Shown here in pieces: positions 6,275 to 6,848 of a stretch of 6,848 nt of DNA. Under the pieces are notes generated by a model that searched no databases, had not been told where the DNA came from, and worked only from the letters and a program-made list of their open reading frames with translations. A program made the position numbers and the translations under genes. Numbering within the stretch: the stretch's first letter is position 1; each line of letters begins with the position of its first letter. The DNA comes from Halanaerobium sp. (GTDB taxonomy: Bacteria; Bacillota; Halanaerobiia; Halanaerobiales; Halanaerobiaceae). The DNA is taken from contig QBLP01000096.1 in the NCBI GenBank assembly GCA_003070825.1, positions 1 through 6,848 on the forward strand. The letters are read 5' to 3'.

Positions 6275-6286
6275 TAAGGCCGGCTT
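6257..6286 (-). terminator. Intrinsic terminator after the FmdB-family gene
   Basis: On the minus strand AAGCCGGC (6286-6279) pairs with GCCGGTTT (6272-6265): 8 bp including one G-U pair and five G-C pairs, with a 6-base loop. The sequence then continues as a T-rich tail (TTTT-AA-TTTTT, 6267-6257). It lies about 60 bases beyond the FmdB-family stop and just before the DUF362 gene, separating the two transcription units. Only about 20 bases remain before the DUF362 start, so that operon either depends on read-through or uses a weak promoter I cannot identify. Confidence 0.82.
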
Positions 6287-6306
6287 ATTTGTGTGATTTT
6301 TAGTTC

Positions 6307-6344
6307 ATTTAGCTAATACTTTCTAAATAGCTAAATAAATAGCT
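6307..6344. repeat. Inverted and direct repeats with a TAGCT core
   Basis: ATTTAGCTA at 6307-6315 and TAGCTAAAT at 6328-6336 form a perfect 9-bp inverted repeat with a 12-base loop. In addition AAATAGCT occurs twice as a direct repeat (6325-6332 and 6337-6344), the second copy ending next to the FmdB-family stop codon. In the minus-strand transcript this lies in the 3' untranslated region ahead of the terminator. No U-run follows the stem directly, so it is not itself a terminator. Function is unknown. Confidence 0.45.
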
Positions 6345-6563
6345 TTAAGAAACTTTTTCACTCTTATTTTCTTTAGCCTTAGTTGAATCCTTTTTATCCT
6401 GATTAACATAAAAATTAGATCCCTTAAAAATTATCCCGGGTGAACCAATAATCCTTTTAACTTCACCACTGCATTCAGGGCATTCCTCTAAAGCATCATC
6501 ATTAATATTTTGAAATTCTTCAAATCTTCCACACTTTTCACACTCATATAAATATGTCGGCAT
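6345..6563 (-). CDS. FmdB-family zinc-ribbon protein
   Basis: This 72-residue protein opens with the FmdB signature MPTYLYECEKCG and contains two CxxC pairs, Cys8/Cys11 and Cys28/Cys31, which should bind one zinc ion. It continues with the family's usual segment VKRIIGSPGIIFKGSNFY and a Lys/Glu/Ser-rich tail (about 54-72). The family is annotated as 'putative regulatory protein FmdB' after a protein linked to formamidase/amidase gene regulation, but its true role in most bacteria is unknown. The start is secure: AAGGAGG at 6571-6577 with a 7-base spacer before the ATG at 6563. It follows a membrane-protein gene by 39 bases, probably in one transcript, and ends before the terminator at 6257-6286. 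Confidence 0.92.
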   Translation of the reverse strand: MPTYLYECEKCGRFEEFQNINDDALEECPECSGEVKRIIGSPGIIFKGSNFYVNQDKKDSTKAKENKSEKVS

Positions 6564-6602
6564 TTTTATTCCTCCTTCATATCCTTTTTTAAAATTTAAT
6601 TT

Positions 6603-6848
6603 TTATTCATTGACAATATTTAAATATCCCCAGTAATTATAAAGCTGGATAAAAACAAACAAAGCAGCTATTAACCATTTAGAATGATAGATGAAATAGC
6701 CAAGACCAGCAGTTGAACTAATAATTATGGCAGTTAAAACAAATTTTCGCTTTAACTTAATTTTTAATATCTGCCAGGGAATTAATCCCAGACCAATAAA
6801 GACTCCAGAGTCAACATTATAAACAAGTCCGGCAGCTCCAACAAGTAC
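6603..6848 (-). CDS. C-terminal part of a small membrane protein, cut by the right edge
   Basis: An open frame without stops runs from the window edge to a TAA at 6605-6603 and encodes 81 residues. It is strongly hydrophobic: a Gly/Val/Leu-rich segment (visible residues 1-28, with IPWQIL near its end), a basic linker KIKLKRK (29-35), a second hydrophobic helix (about 36-54), and a third (about 59-76) rich in Phe, Tyr and Trp. It ends NIVNE. This pattern indicates an integral membrane protein with two or three visible helices. I do not recognise a family and its N-terminus lies outside the window. It is upstream of the FmdB-family gene with 39 bases between them, and no terminator lies in that gap, so the two are probably co-transcribed. 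Confidence 0.72.
   Translation of the reverse strand, partial: VLVGAAGLVYNVDSGVFIGLGLIPWQILKIKLKRKFVLTAIIISSTAGLGYFIYHSKWLIAALFVFIQLYNYWGYLNIVNE

Noticed and set aside
6301..6344. TRAP-binding GAG/UAG array in the FmdB-family 3' region
   Set aside because: UAG triplets are present, but too few and spaced 5-7 bases apart, not the 2-3 bases TRAP needs.
1..6848. CRISPR arrays, insertion sequences, prophage genes, tRNA or rRNA genes, toxin-antitoxin pairs
   Set aside because: None was seen by eye. Almost all sequence is taken by conserved housekeeping-type genes, and no gap between genes exceeds about 140 bases.

Overview
The window is an AT-rich stretch of a low-GC, Gram-positive-type bacterial chromosome. 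Strong AAGGAGG-like ribosome binding sites, a Bacillus-size DnaE, a TRAP (MtrB) homologue, a YlbF-family protein and an FmdB zinc ribbon all point to Firmicutes (Bacillota). The overall flavour (a clostridial-type anaerobe with a DUF362-ferredoxin protein and Lys/Glu-rich proteins) would fit Halanaerobiales, but that assignment is impression rather than measurement.

Layout, left to right. On the minus strand, a gene cut by the left edge (six codons visible) lies downstream of mtrB, the tryptophan-activated RNA-binding attenuation protein. mtrB has its own promoter in the gap after dnaE, which encodes the complete alpha subunit of a DnaE-type DNA polymerase III. An 85-bp divergent intergenic region then separates dnaE from a short plus-strand gene for an Nfu-type iron-sulfur cluster protein. 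That gene ends at a hairpin that can terminate transcripts from both sides. To its right is a tight minus-strand operon, transcribed right to left: a DUF362 protein with a two-cluster ferredoxin tail, a YfcE-type metallophosphoesterase, and a YlbF-family protein. The last two overlap by one base. A GC-rich terminator separates this operon from an upstream minus-strand unit, which holds an FmdB-type zinc-ribbon protein preceded by the 3' end of a small membrane protein cut by the right edge.

The genes are mainly housekeeping: replication, Fe-S cluster biogenesis, control of tryptophan genes, and probable RNA-decay or phosphoesterase functions. I found no CRISPR array, insertion sequence, phage gene, tRNA, rRNA or toxin-antitoxin pair. 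I do not see a convincing undescribed multi-gene system. The items most worth a second look are a TRAP gene beside dnaE with a small inverted repeat over its promoter, two mutually exclusive hairpins ahead of the DUF362 gene, a cysteine-free YlbF homologue co-transcribed with a ferredoxin-like protein, and a DnaE with an apparently complete PHP metal site but a poor clamp-binding motif.
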